Assembly (NCBI RefSeq): GCF_035704785.1
Contig: NZ_DASSWP010000155.1
Coordinates: forward strand, 1-18,375
Reading direction: 5' to 3'
DNA length: 18,375 nucleotides
Origin: Gracilimonas sp035704785
GTDB lineage: Bacteria; Bacteroidota; Rhodothermia; Balneolales; Balneolaceae
The position numbers and the translations under genes are program-made. Shown in pieces: positions 7,946 to 15,711 of this stretch (position 1 is its first letter; every line of letters begins with the position of its first letter). The notes beneath the pieces are model-generated. The model saw nothing but the letters and a program-made list of their open reading frames with translations, searched no databases and was not told the DNA's origin.

Positions 7946-9304
7946 GTGACAAATAAAACGTTTTACATAGAGACTTACGGATGCCAAATGAATTTCGCGG
8001 ATTCTGAGATCGTGAATTCCATTTTATTGGAAGATGGCATGAAACCCGTTCATAATGCTGAAAGTGCTGATGTGGTACTTGTAAATACCTGTTCTATTCG
8101 GGAAAATGCAGAAACCAAGGTATGGAACCGCCTAAAAGAATTACGATCTATCAAAAAAGAAAATGGTGAACTGACGGTGGGCGTATTAGGCTGCATGGCC
8201 GAACGGATTAAAGACCGGATTATCGAACAGGAGCATTTAGTTGATATTGTAGTTGGCCCTGATGCTTATCGTGATATTCCCCGCCTTCTGAAAGAAGTTG
8301 ATGACGGACGCAAAGCCGTAAACGTATTACTGTCGCTTGAAGAAACCTATGCAGATATTGCCCCGGTCCGAACTACCGGAAACGGCGTCAATGCTTTTGT
8401 ATCCATAATGCGTGGATGCGACAATATGTGCGCTTTTTGCGTAGTTCCATTTACCAGAGGACGTGAAAGAAGCCGCCCGATGGAATCCATTCTTCGTGAG
8501 ATCAAACAATTGAGCGATGAAGGATATAAAGAAGTTACCTTGTTGGGACAAAATGTGAATTCATACCTGGATGGGGAAACCAGCTTTACCAAACTCATGG
8601 ATGAAGCCAGTAAAGTGGACCCTGAAGTGAGATTTCGTTTCTCCTCCCCTCACCCAAAAGATTTCCCGGACGACCTGCTGCACCTGATCGCCGAGCGACC
8701 TAATCTTTGCAACTACATACACATTCCAGCACAAGCCGGAAGCAATACGATGCTTGAAAGAATGAGACGTCCCTACACTCGGGAAGGATACCTGGATCTC
8801 ATCGAAAATATGAAGTCAATTATCCCGGGAGTTTCCCTTTCAACCGATATTATAGCCGGTTTCTGTGATGAAACAGAAGAAGAGCATCAGCAAACCCTGT
8901 CTCTGATGGCAGAAGTAGAATACGATCTTGCCTACATGTTTGCCTATTCAGAACGCGAACGAACACTTGCCGCCCGTAAATTTGAGGATAATGTGCCTGA
9001 GGAAATTAAAAAACGGCGGTTATCAGAGATCATCACTCAGCAAAGAGAGATACAGGAACGCAGAAACAAAGAGGAAGTTGGTGCACGCCATTTAGTACTG
9101 GTGGAAAGTACCAGTAAAAAGTCAGAGGAACAGCTGAGTGGAAGAACCGATACCAACAAGATGGTCGTTTTTGATCGTAAAGATTACAAACCCGGTGATT
9201 ATGTAGAAGTAGAAGTTACTGACACTACTTCAGCTACTCTGATTGCCAAAGCCATTCGGAAAACAACTCTTTCTGAATACTATGGAGCTGAAGTTGTAGC
9301 CTAA
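7946..9304 (+). CDS. miaB: tRNA-2-methylthio-N6-dimethylallyladenosine synthase MiaB
   Basis: A 452-residue radical-SAM methylthiotransferase that adds the 2-methylthio group to i6A37 of tRNAs reading UNN codons. The N-terminal UPF0004 domain carries C13 (YGCQMNFADSE), C49 (NTCSIRENAE) and C83 (GVLGCMAERIKD), which bind an auxiliary 4Fe-4S cluster. The radical-SAM triad is C158, C162 and C165 in MRGCDNMCAFCVVPFTRGRE. A TRAM domain occupies about 375-445. The residues TCSIRENAE and CVVPFTRGRE favour MiaB over MtaB or RimO. Translation begins at GTG 7946 (MTNKTFYIETYGCQ), and no ATG would retain the first cysteine loop. The next gene's GTG follows the stop directly. Confidence 0.95.
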   Translation: MTNKTFYIETYGCQMNFADSEIVNSILLEDGMKPVHNAESADVVLVNTCSIRENAETKVWNRLKELRSIKKENGELTVGVLGCMAERIKDRIIEQEHLVDIVVGPDAYRDIPRLLKEVDDGRKAVNVLLSLEETYADIAPVRTTGNGVNAFVSIMRGCDNMCAFCVVPFTRGRERSRPMESILREIKQLSDEGYKEVTLLGQNVNSYLDGETSFTKLMDEASKVDPEVRFRFSSPHPKDFPDDLLHLIAERPNLCNYIHIPAQAGSNTMLERMRRPYTREGYLDLIENMKSIIPGVSLSTDIIAGFCDETEEEHQQTLSLMAEVEYDLAYMFAYSERERTLAARKFEDNVPEEIKKRRLSEIITQQREIQERRNKEEVGARHLVLVESTSKKSEEQLSGRTDTNKMVVFDRKDYKPGDYVEVEVTDTTSATLIAKAIRKTTLSEYYGAEVVA

Positions 9305-10744
9305 GTGAAACTGAAGGCAACATATCTTTTTGGTTTTTTTGTATTCCTGTTTGCTTCAGGTATTAGCTCCGAAAGTCTGGCCCAGCCTTCATTCGGTGTT
9401 ATATGGGATGCCCCGTCAGACACAGCTGTTGCTGTTGATCAGCTTAATACATTTTCAGCTTTAGGTGTTACCCATTTGGAGGTAGATCATCCCTTAGCAG
9501 AACCTATTAAGTCTATCCTCTACCGGGCTGACTTTACAATCCTGATCCGGTCTCAGAACTACTTTTTTACGCTTTCTGAAATACATGAGAATCAGGATCA
9601 ACTTTTGGATGACTACCTAGGTTTAGCTGAAGAATACAGATCCATGCTAAATGCAGGTGGTTTAGGCTTGCTATCTCACAGCCAGACTTATGACCCCGAT
9701 TTTGAAACTTCCTTCAAACCTTTGTTAGACTCTCTCTCGGTCTATTCTAACAAATCGTTTTACTACTTCTATCAGAACGCATGGTTTGACTTCAGAAATC
9801 CCGAACAAGCTTTCGGCATCCTGTACAATGATGAGGACTATCAACCGGCAGATCTCTCAGAGATCGATAGCCGTATTAATTTTTTCGTAGCTGATAACTC
9901 AAACAGATTACTATTCTTTAACTCCTCCTGGCTTTTAGAAGCTACTGATAAATATCCCGAGCTTATCCACAGCCTGTTGATCTTAAAAGAGAACAACACC
10001 TGGGAACTTCCCTTACCAAATACCGACAATAGTGATCCCGACTCAAACTGGATCGTCCTCATATTATTGATACTTTGGGTAGCATTGGCCTTTCAGATCA
10101 AATATTTCCCTTACGCACGCCCTATGATCTCCCGCTACTTTTTAGCGCACCGTTTTTTTGTGGATGATATCCTACACTATCGGGAGCGAAATGCCACAGC
10201 AAGTATCTTTATGATGATGAAACATGCTCTTTTTGGAGGCCTGGCCTTTTATATCATTGCACATATTCTGTTCAGTGAAATTGGCCTCGAGGCATTCTTT
10301 CATCAAATTCCATGGCTGGCTATCACCGGTGCCAATTATTTCTCATTGTTTCTTTCCGGTTTCTTGGTGATCATCCTCATTCAGATCATTGCCGTTCTTT
10401 GGATACATTTACCAGGTAAAACACTCGAGCATTTCAGCCAGACCTTTAATCTCTATGCAGGGCCTTTTTATCTGGATTATCTAATCCTGACCCTAATGGT
10501 CACTTTATTTGTGACAGGCAGCGGAAACACCTTGATACTTATCCTCTTCGGTCTCTATGTCCTGATCTGGTATGCAAGCTTCAACATAACCTCATTTGAT
10601 GCATCCCGAAATATGGGGTCGAGTCAGTTTTTATACCTTTTGATCACCATAGGCCTTCACTCCCTCGTCTCTTTGTTTCTCCTGATATATGTGCTTCTTC
10701 ATACCAACATGATAGAAATACTCGATCTGGCAATCTCGTTGTAG
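9305..10744 (+). CDS. Unrecognised protein: signal peptide, secreted domain, six-helix membrane domain
   Basis: A 479-residue protein I cannot assign firmly. A signal peptide (1-26, cleavage SLA|Q) precedes a soluble extracytoplasmic region of about 220 residues. That region opens PSFGVIWDAPSDTA and has GVTHLEVDHPL, which looks like early strands of a TIM-barrel glycosidase-like fold, but I see no convincing catalytic pair. The C-terminal half has helices at about 249-266, 303-323, 343-368, 384-404, 408-427 and 441-466. It ends in a Bacteroidota-style hydrophobic tail that may relate to DUF4271 or Yip1-like domains (weak). The start is GTG at 9305, directly after the miaB stop, so co-translation is likely. 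A role at the inner membrane is the most that can be said. Confidence 0.82.
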   Translation: MKLKATYLFGFFVFLFASGISSESLAQPSFGVIWDAPSDTAVAVDQLNTFSALGVTHLEVDHPLAEPIKSILYRADFTILIRSQNYFFTLSEIHENQDQLLDDYLGLAEEYRSMLNAGGLGLLSHSQTYDPDFETSFKPLLDSLSVYSNKSFYYFYQNAWFDFRNPEQAFGILYNDEDYQPADLSEIDSRINFFVADNSNRLLFFNSSWLLEATDKYPELIHSLLILKENNTWELPLPNTDNSDPDSNWIVLILLILWVALAFQIKYFPYARPMISRYFLAHRFFVDDILHYRERNATASIFMMMKHALFGGLAFYIIAHILFSEIGLEAFFHQIPWLAITGANYFSLFLSGFLVIILIQIIAVLWIHLPGKTLEHFSQTFNLYAGPFYLDYLILTLMVTLFVTGSGNTLILILFGLYVLIWYASFNITSFDASRNMGSSQFLYLLITIGLHSLVSLFLLIYVLLHTNMIEILDLAISL

Positions 10745-10922
10745 TTTTTTATAGGAGTTGGGCAAGATTAGGTCATCACGTCATCATGTATTTAGCTTCA
10801 GGCAGGATCTATAATACATTTAGGAGCACCGCAACAAGAAGAAGTTCTATAAGGAAAAGAAATTATACACTGTACAACCCTGTTAGATATATAAGCGTAA
10901 TTAATACATACAAATTTTACCT

Positions 10923-11528
10923 ATGACAACCACAGAAAAAAAGAAAGCAAATACTGAATATGATGTACACGATGTTATCCAGCAGCGATGGAGTCCGCGG
11001 TCTTTTTCTGACAAGGAGGTAAAACCTGAACTGATTCGAAAACTTTTTGACGCTGCAAGATGGGCACCTTCTTCTTTTAATGAGCAACCATGGAGATTTA
11101 TTTATGCCCGAAAAGAAGAACCGGAACAGTTCGATAAATTGTATCAGGTGATGGGTGAATTCAATCAAAATTGGGCTGGTGAAGCCCCCATGCTGCTTCT
11201 CACCATTCTCAAGGAGAAGTTCAGCAATAATGGTAAGCCAAACAGAGTCGCAAAATATGATCTCGGAGGTGCAATGGCTTATTTCACTTTCGAGGCCACC
11301 CGGCATGATCTATATGTACACCAAATGGCCGGAATTGATCAGGAAAAAGCAAGGGAAATATTTAATATCCCCGAAGGCTACAAGGCTATAACAATGGCGG
11401 CTATCGGTTACATAGGGAATCCTAACGACCTTGAGGGTGATCTCAAAGAGACCGAAGTTTCGGAACGTACGCGTAAAGATATAGATGAAATAGCTTTTCA
11501 GGGTGAATGGAAAGGCGATAAAGGATAG
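10923..11528 (+). CDS. Nitroreductase-family flavoprotein
   Basis: A 201-residue FMN-dependent nitroreductase-fold protein. Features are the N-terminal FMN-phosphate motif QQRWSPRSFSDKEV (20-33), ARWAPSSFNEQPWRFI (45-60), the mid-protein KYDLGGAMAYFTFEA (111-125) and the C-terminal AAIGYIGNP (159-167). Such enzymes reduce nitro groups, quinones or enones with NAD(P)H; the physiological substrate cannot be read from the sequence. Length and motif order are normal and it is probably cytosolic. No Shine-Dalgarno is visible at ATG 10923. The 178-bp upstream gap holds no clear promoter; TACATTTA at 10815-10822 is only a partial -7 match. It ends 11 bp from the opposed gdhA relic. Confidence 0.92.
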   Translation: MTTTEKKKANTEYDVHDVIQQRWSPRSFSDKEVKPELIRKLFDAARWAPSSFNEQPWRFIYARKEEPEQFDKLYQVMGEFNQNWAGEAPMLLLTILKEKFSNNGKPNRVAKYDLGGAMAYFTFEATRHDLYVHQMAGIDQEKAREIFNIPEGYKAITMAAIGYIGNPNDLEGDLKETEVSERTRKDIDEIAFQGEWKGDKG

Positions 11529-11539
11529 ATAAATCCGTC

Positions 11540-11731
11540 TCAGACCGGACCAAATGCCAGTAACACATTTGCTACTTTTTCAAAGCCTGCGATGTTGGCT
11601 CCTTTAACGTAGTCGATACTATCACTACCGTTGGTTCCATACTCTTTACATTTGCTGTGGATGTCTTGCATGATCTCACGCAGCTTTTCATCTACTCTTT
11701 CCTCTGTCCATTGTAATAGGCTTGTTTCATT
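11540..11731 (-). pseudogene. gdhA: Relic of NADP-specific glutamate dehydrogenase, C-terminal 63 codons only
   Basis: The minus strand from 11731 to the TGA at 11542-11540 reads NETSLLQWTEERVDEKL, then REIMQDIHSKCKEYG, and ends with YVKGANIAGFEKVANVLLAF and GPV-stop. This matches the C-terminus of hexameric NADP-GdhA; from memory, E. coli ends ...YVQGANIAGFVKVADAMLAQGVI. The frame is closed immediately upstream by TAA and TAG (11737-11732). An adjacent frame continues with GIQYN, which could correspond to the GLEMSQN just before this segment, suggesting a frameshift as well. The other 85% or so of a normal 445-residue gene is missing: only the nitroreductase and nucleotidase genes lie on either side. 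With no start codon it is a dead fragment, left by deletion or rearrangement. Confidence 0.85.
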
Positions 11732-11783
11732 CTATTATATTGAATCCCTGTAAGATCTTGTACTTTGGCCGTAATCCATTGAT

Positions 11784-12242
11784 CTATTTCTGATCCTTTT
11801 CCAGAAAATCTAAAACGGCATGCCAGTCCGGAAATTTATTGCTCCCGAAATTGATCCATGTCCCCTTAAACTCAGCCGCTCCGTTGTAAGCCATATCATC
11901 GATAAGATACTCACCGAGCATCAGGTCTTTTCTTTTGGTGAGAATGAGCTTATTTCGAATTTGTTCATCAAAATGCCGTTCAACCCATAAACGCTTGTGA
12001 GTCCACGCGTCAGGATTGTCCCAGGGTGCCGATGATAATATAAAGACCTCAAATCTCTCATCATCCAGTAATTTCCTAACGGCCTCCACTCCTCCTTCTA
12101 TCGTCTCAAGATTTTCGTAAATACCGGGTAGCTTATCCGGCCGGCCTTTATATTCTTTATGTTTTGAAAACGGATGTTCATCCCACGCTTTTTGGAAATC
12201 AGCAATGACTCCGTCTAAATCCACATATACGATCTTACTCAT
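11784..12242 (-). CDS. 5'(3')-deoxyribonucleotidase-like HAD phosphatase
   Basis: A 152-residue HAD-superfamily protein of the NT5C type (PF06941), which dephosphorylates (deoxy)nucleoside monophosphates. The nucleophile motif is VYVDLDGVIADF, with D8 and D10. Motif II serine is in FILSSAPW (68-74), typical of the mitochondrial/cytosolic deoxyribonucleotidase family. Motif III lysine is in LTKRKDLML (101-109), and the acidic motif is LIDD (113-116, D115/D116). The single-domain length is as expected. ATG at 12242 is well placed before the first strand (MSKIVYVDLDG). Downstream lies the gdhA relic; upstream is a divergent spacer shared with the aldehyde dehydrogenase. Substrate range is unknown. 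Confidence 0.88.
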   Translation of the reverse strand: MSKIVYVDLDGVIADFQKAWDEHPFSKHKEYKGRPDKLPGIYENLETIEGGVEAVRKLLDDERFEVFILSSAPWDNPDAWTHKRLWVERHFDEQIRNKLILTKRKDLMLGEYLIDDMAYNGAAEFKGTWINFGSNKFPDWHAVLDFLEKDQK

Positions 12243-12355
12243 AATTGATGAGTGATTTTAATATTCCATAAATTTATAGTGTATTCACGTAGTATAACAC
12301 CATGAATATTCTCAGGGTTGCCGGAGGTTGGGAAAATGTACGTCAGAATGTACTG

Positions 12356-12390
12356 ATCTCTTTCATAATATTATTTATGTTTAAAGAGAT
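12356..12390. repeat. AT-rich hairpin in the spacer between nucleotidase and aldehyde dehydrogenase
   Basis: ATCTCTTT (12356-12363) is the perfect complement of AAAGAGAT (12383-12390). Directly inside, CATAA (12364-12368) pairs with TTATG (12375-12379), leaving a 6-nt loop TATTAT and a 3-nt TTT bulge on the 3' side, for a 13-bp interrupted stem. The genes on either side are divergent, so a terminator is not expected here; an operator or an element of the aldehyde dehydrogenase leader fits better. The rest of the 258-bp spacer shows no gene and no convincing promoter. Confidence 0.5.
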
Positions 12391-12500
12391 AAACGCCTCA
12401 CTTCTTTCAAAAATCAAATTTATCAAAACCTAAAGTACGCGGATTTAAATAACTATTGAATCTGTTGTAATTAAAAAATCTAATCACCAGACCTTAACTC

Positions 12501-13859
12501 ATGGAATTCAAAAGCATCAATCCCTACAACGGACAAGAGATAGCCACCTATAAAGAACATTCAAAAAAAGAGATTGACGCCATTCTGGAAAAATCCAGTA
12601 CCGCTTTTGAAAGCTGGCGACAGGTTCCGATCAAAGAGCGTTGCAAGCTGTTGGTAAACGCCGCAGATCTGCTCAGAAAGAATGTTGACAAATATGCCGA
12701 GACAATGACCCTGGAAATGGGGAAACCGATCAGTGAGGCTAAAGGAGAAGTCAACAAATGCGCCTGGGTATGCGAGTTTTATGCTGAAAATGCGGAACGC
12801 TTTCTGGCCGATGAGATCATTGAAACGGATGCCTCCGAGAGTTTTGTCAGTCATGACCCTATCGGAACGGTACTGGCTATCATGCCCTGGAACTTCCCTT
12901 TCTGGCAGGTATTCCGTTTCGTGGCCCCTACCCTTGCCGCAGGAAATACAGGACTGCTGAAACACGCCCATAATGTTTTTGGCTGTGCCACCCATATTGA
13001 AGAACTGCTCCTCGAGGCCGGTTTTCCGGAAGGCGTATTTCAAAACCTGTTTATTCATCACGATGATATAGAAAGCATTATTGCGAATGATATCGTTAAG
13101 GCAGTGACCCTTACCGGCAGCGAACGAGCCGGAAAATCAGTAGGTGCACTGGCCGGAAAATACCTGAAGAAGTCGGTGCTGGAGCTTGGCGGCAACAACG
13201 CCTTTATCGTGCTGGAGGATGCAGATATGGATCAGGCCGTAAAAACGGCAATCACAGCCCGGATGATGAACAGCGGACAAAGCTGCATCGCTGCCAAACG
13301 ATTTATTCTCGTCGGTGATGCATACGACAAGTTCCTGCCCGCTTTCATAGATGGAGTGAAGTCTATCAAAAAAGGCGACCCGACAGACGAGGGTATAGAG
13401 ATAGGACCGCTTGCCCGAAAAGACTTGGCAGACGAGCTTCACAAACAGCTTGAAAAGTCGGTTAAACACGGTGCAAAAGTTGAAACAGGCGGCAAACAGG
13501 ACAACGCTTTTCACGAGCCCACCGTACTTACAGGAGTGAAACCGGGAATGCCCGCATTTGACGAGGAGACTTTCGGACCTCTAGCCGCCATAATTCGTGC
13601 AAAGGATGCTGATGAAGCGTTTGAGCTGGCCGCCAATTCAAAATATGGTCTCGGAGTATCGCTTTTTACATCTGATATCGAAAAAGCGCGGCGGCATATC
13701 GGTAAAGCCCCGGACGGAGCCTTTTTCATAAATGAGCTGGTGAAATCTGATCCGCGACTTCCATTTGGCGGTACAGGCAAATCGGGATATGGACGTGAGC
13801 TTTCCCGTGAAGGAATTCACGAGTTTATTAATAAAAAGACGGTTTACATAAAGAACTAA
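12501..13859 (+). CDS. Succinate-semialdehyde-type NAD(P)-dependent aldehyde dehydrogenase
   Basis: A 452-residue aldehyde dehydrogenase, short form, closest by eye to the YneI/Sad group of succinate-semialdehyde dehydrogenases. Evidence: IMPWNFPFWQVFRFVAPTL (127-145, N131 in the oxyanion hole), LLKHAHNV (152-159, cofactor lysine K154), LTGSERAGKSVG (204-215), the general base E228 in LELGGNNA, and the nucleophile C262 in NSGQSCIAAKR. The C-terminal PFGGTGKSGYGRELSREGI is intact. HAHNV in place of the usual PSN after the lysine is typical of YneI-like proteins. Length and residues suggest an active cytosolic enzyme. Substrate assignment is tentative, since other short aliphatic aldehydes are possible. 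A bidirectional-looking terminator lies about 190 bp after the stop. Confidence 0.9.
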   Translation: MEFKSINPYNGQEIATYKEHSKKEIDAILEKSSTAFESWRQVPIKERCKLLVNAADLLRKNVDKYAETMTLEMGKPISEAKGEVNKCAWVCEFYAENAERFLADEIIETDASESFVSHDPIGTVLAIMPWNFPFWQVFRFVAPTLAAGNTGLLKHAHNVFGCATHIEELLLEAGFPEGVFQNLFIHHDDIESIIANDIVKAVTLTGSERAGKSVGALAGKYLKKSVLELGGNNAFIVLEDADMDQAVKTAITARMMNSGQSCIAAKRFILVGDAYDKFLPAFIDGVKSIKKGDPTDEGIEIGPLARKDLADELHKQLEKSVKHGAKVETGGKQDNAFHEPTVLTGVKPGMPAFDEETFGPLAAIIRAKDADEAFELAANSKYGLGVSLFTSDIEKARRHIGKAPDGAFFINELVKSDPRLPFGGTGKSGYGRELSREGIHEFINKKTVYIKN

Positions 13860-13959
13860 AACTAAACATGCCGTCGCTTCCAGAAAACCGGTTTCATCTG
13901 AGCCGGTTCATGCGGTTCATTCTTTGGGTTTCTATCTACCATTTTTGGATTATGCGAAT

Positions 13960-14037
13960 CTTTATAAACTACGCTTTTCTGTTAACCGGAAATCACCGAA
14001 ACAAGCTCTTCTCTTTTAAGTAGGCTAAAATCTATAC
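13960..14037 (+). pseudogene. Decayed second copy of the small HTH gene
   Basis: This stretch aligns with 15933-16012, the 5' part of the HTH relic on the other side of the BON gene. Over the first 38 bases (CTTTnTAAACnACGCnTTTCT at the start, AnCACC at the end) I count 30 identities without a gap. After small deletions both reach AGGCTAAA. In the matching frame it reads LYKLRFSVNRKSPKQALLF and then a stop, against LCKPRVSVCPKPPEKKKLSP in the other copy. The HTH itself is missing. Both copies have the same orientation. Confidence 0.6.
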
Positions 14038-14043
14038 AATAGT

Positions 14044-14074
14044 AAAAGCCCGCCATTTTTTTGACGGGCTTTTT
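14044..14074. terminator. Rho-independent terminator, usable in both directions
   Basis: AAAAGCCCG (14044-14052) pairs perfectly with CGGGCTTTT (14065-14073) around a loop that contains seven Ts. The stem is flanked by A-tracts on the left and T-tracts on the right, so it can end transcription from either strand. It lies between the aldehyde dehydrogenase (plus) and the BON gene (minus), which converge here, 26 bp beyond the BON stop codon. Confidence 0.88.
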
Positions 14075-14099
14075 AAAGTTGCTTTTGTTTAGTTGTATG

Positions 14100-15644
14100 T
14101 TACATTACGGAAAGATTGTTGTTTACCAATGTAGCGCCGGCCTCATAAGCTTCTTCTGTTGCTTCAAATACAGCGTTCAGAGATATAACTTCTCCTTTCA
14201 GAGTAACTTCTCCATTTTCAACTACTACATCAACATTAGTAGTGCTTACAAATGGGGACCACAATAATTCTTCGTTAACGGCTGCTTTCAGCTCATTATC
14301 GGTCAAGTTTTGCGGTGCAACAAAATCATAGTCGAAGGCGATGACATCCCAATCCATAAACATAGGTTCATAAACTAATTCTTCATAATCAACGGTTATG
14401 TTATTAGTGATCTCAATAACACCGTTAACTCTTGATGTAACCTCATCCGCTTCATATTTCTCAAAATAGGAATCGGTAGTACCCGAAAGAGTTACTTTTC
14501 CATCCTCGACACGTACATCAATGTCACTGGCAGTCACGTAAGGATCACGAATTAAGGCTTCGAGTATATCCTCCTTAACTTCCACATCGGTATAGTTCAT
14601 ATCCGGCTCTACAACAATTTCGTTGCTTACTGCCATTTTATTATCAATTAAAAGTACTCCGTGTGTATTTTTTACTACTTGTGCAGCTGCTCGTGCGGCC
14701 TTTAGATTTGTTACAGTTCCTGTCAGTGTTACACTTCCATTTTCTACTTCGACATATAGCAGATCTTCGTTCACTCGGGGATGCTGATCAAAAGCATCTA
14801 GTATAGCTTCCCGGATATCTGCATCCGATTTGTCAGCCAGGAAGTCTGTTCGCTTCATATCTTCCCTTAGCCATGATTTTACTTCTAAATCATTAGTCAC
14901 TACTTCAGTGATACCTGCTACATGCGCAATTGATGTAGCCAACTGTTTTTCGTACAAGCTTCCTACACTTCCGGATAGCGTGACTACCCCATTTTCAGAA
15001 TCTACTTCGAGCAATCCGGCATCAATTCTTGAATTCCATGCCAAAGAGCTCTCGATCTCACTTTCTATTTCCATGTCTGTGCGGTCAACAGTGTAATCAA
15101 CGGAAATATCATTTATAATTCCTTCCACTCCATCCACACCTTTGGTGATGGTAGCGACCAGTTCTTTCTCTTGCCAGGAATCTACCACTCCGGTCAACTT
15201 TACAATACCGTCCTCAACCGAAGATTCAATCTCCCATCTATCCGTAGCAGGATCTGAAAGCAGCGCACTCTCTATATCATCTGCTAATGCTTCATCCGTT
15301 TTATCTCCTTCAACAACAATTTGATTTACAATAGAACGTACGCCTCGGGTTGTTGAAGCAACTCGTGCTGCCCGTTGCTTAGTTAAGATATTGTCAGTCG
15401 TACCCGTTAAAGTCACAATTCCATTTTGGGTTGATACCGAAATAATATCCGGGTCTATCCCTCTTGTTGTGATCAGGTCGCTGCTTATCGCAGTGGTAAT
15501 TTCCGCATCAGCAGGTTGATCCACCTCTACCTGTTCTTCCTCTTGAGCATTACAGGCTACCTGCGTTGAAAATATTATTAATACCATTGACAAAAGGGAT
15601 ATTAAACTTTTGTTGCTTGTTTCTCTGTTCTTGTCAAAAAACAT
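14100..15644 (-). CDS. Secreted protein of six tandem BON domains
   Basis: A 514-residue protein with an N-terminal export signal (about 12-34, SLLSMVLIIFSTQVACNAQ) followed by six BON domains: about 46-112, 116-184, 190-255, 274-340, 352-419 and 448-513. Each has a leading helix (for example EVKEDILEAL), a strand pair with the signature NGxVTLxGxV, an EKxxA-type helix and a closing VxxIxNxIxV strand. BON domains bind phospholipid, membrane or interdomain partners and occur in OsmY-type periplasmic stress proteins. C31 could be a lipid anchor, but QVAC is a poor lipobox. Acidic inter-domain linkers separate domains 3/4, 4/5 and 5/6. The ATG is confirmed by a strong Shine-Dalgarno. It is flanked by two HTH relics. 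An osmotic or envelope-stress role is inferred from OsmY. Confidence 0.88.
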   Translation of the reverse strand: MFFDKNRETSNKSLISLLSMVLIIFSTQVACNAQEEEQVEVDQPADAEITTAISSDLITTRGIDPDIISVSTQNGIVTLTGTTDNILTKQRAARVASTTRGVRSIVNQIVVEGDKTDEALADDIESALLSDPATDRWEIESSVEDGIVKLTGVVDSWQEKELVATITKGVDGVEGIINDISVDYTVDRTDMEIESEIESSLAWNSRIDAGLLEVDSENGVVTLSGSVGSLYEKQLATSIAHVAGITEVVTNDLEVKSWLREDMKRTDFLADKSDADIREAILDAFDQHPRVNEDLLYVEVENGSVTLTGTVTNLKAARAAAQVVKNTHGVLLIDNKMAVSNEIVVEPDMNYTDVEVKEDILEALIRDPYVTASDIDVRVEDGKVTLSGTTDSYFEKYEADEVTSRVNGVIEITNNITVDYEELVYEPMFMDWDVIAFDYDFVAPQNLTDNELKAAVNEELLWSPFVSTTNVDVVVENGEVTLKGEVISLNAVFEATEEAYEAGATLVNNNLSVM

Positions 15645-15652
15645 GTTACTAT

Positions 15653-15660
15653 CTCCTTTT
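15653..15660 (-). promoter_or_regulatory. Strong ribosome-binding site of the BON gene
   Basis: On the minus strand this reads AAAAGGAG, with an 8-nt spacer to the ATG at 15644. It is the only canonical Shine-Dalgarno I noticed in a window where most genes lack one, and it fixes the start codon. Confidence 0.75.
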
Positions 15661-15687
15661 CATTAATTTACCTTAGTTAAAACCCAT

Positions 15688-15711
15688 AACAAGAATAACC
15701 CCTCTCTTGTT
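15688..15711. promoter_or_regulatory. Inverted repeat upstream of the BON gene, possible operator or leader hairpin
   Basis: AACAAGA (15688-15694) and TCTTGTT (15705-15711) form a perfect 7-bp inverted repeat around a 10-nt centre; CAT and ATG just outside extend the symmetry if one side is shifted. It lies 44 bp upstream of the BON ATG in an otherwise AT-rich 279-bp spacer, so it is either an operator near the promoter or part of the 5' leader. No binding protein can be named. Confidence 0.4.

Noticed and set aside
10786..10926. A 46-codon plus-strand frame from ATG 10786 whose TGA overlaps the nitroreductase ATG.
   Set aside because: Composition is basic and unstructured, there is no ribosome-binding site and no family resemblance; the overlap is probably chance in a 178-bp spacer.
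12561..13820. Several long minus-strand and alternate-frame ORFs across the aldehyde dehydrogenase.
   Set aside because: They are shadows of a well-conserved enzyme gene, with codon composition explained by the plus strand.
11540..13859. A glutamate/GABA catabolism cluster formed by gdhA and a succinate-semialdehyde dehydrogenase.
   Set aside because: gdhA is only a dead fragment on the opposite strand, and no transaminase or transporter is present.
13868..14023. A 51-codon plus-strand frame after the aldehyde dehydrogenase (MPSLPENRFHLSRF...).
   Set aside because: It runs in a different frame through the HTH relic and a short triple repeat; no start signal and no recognisable protein, so likely chance.
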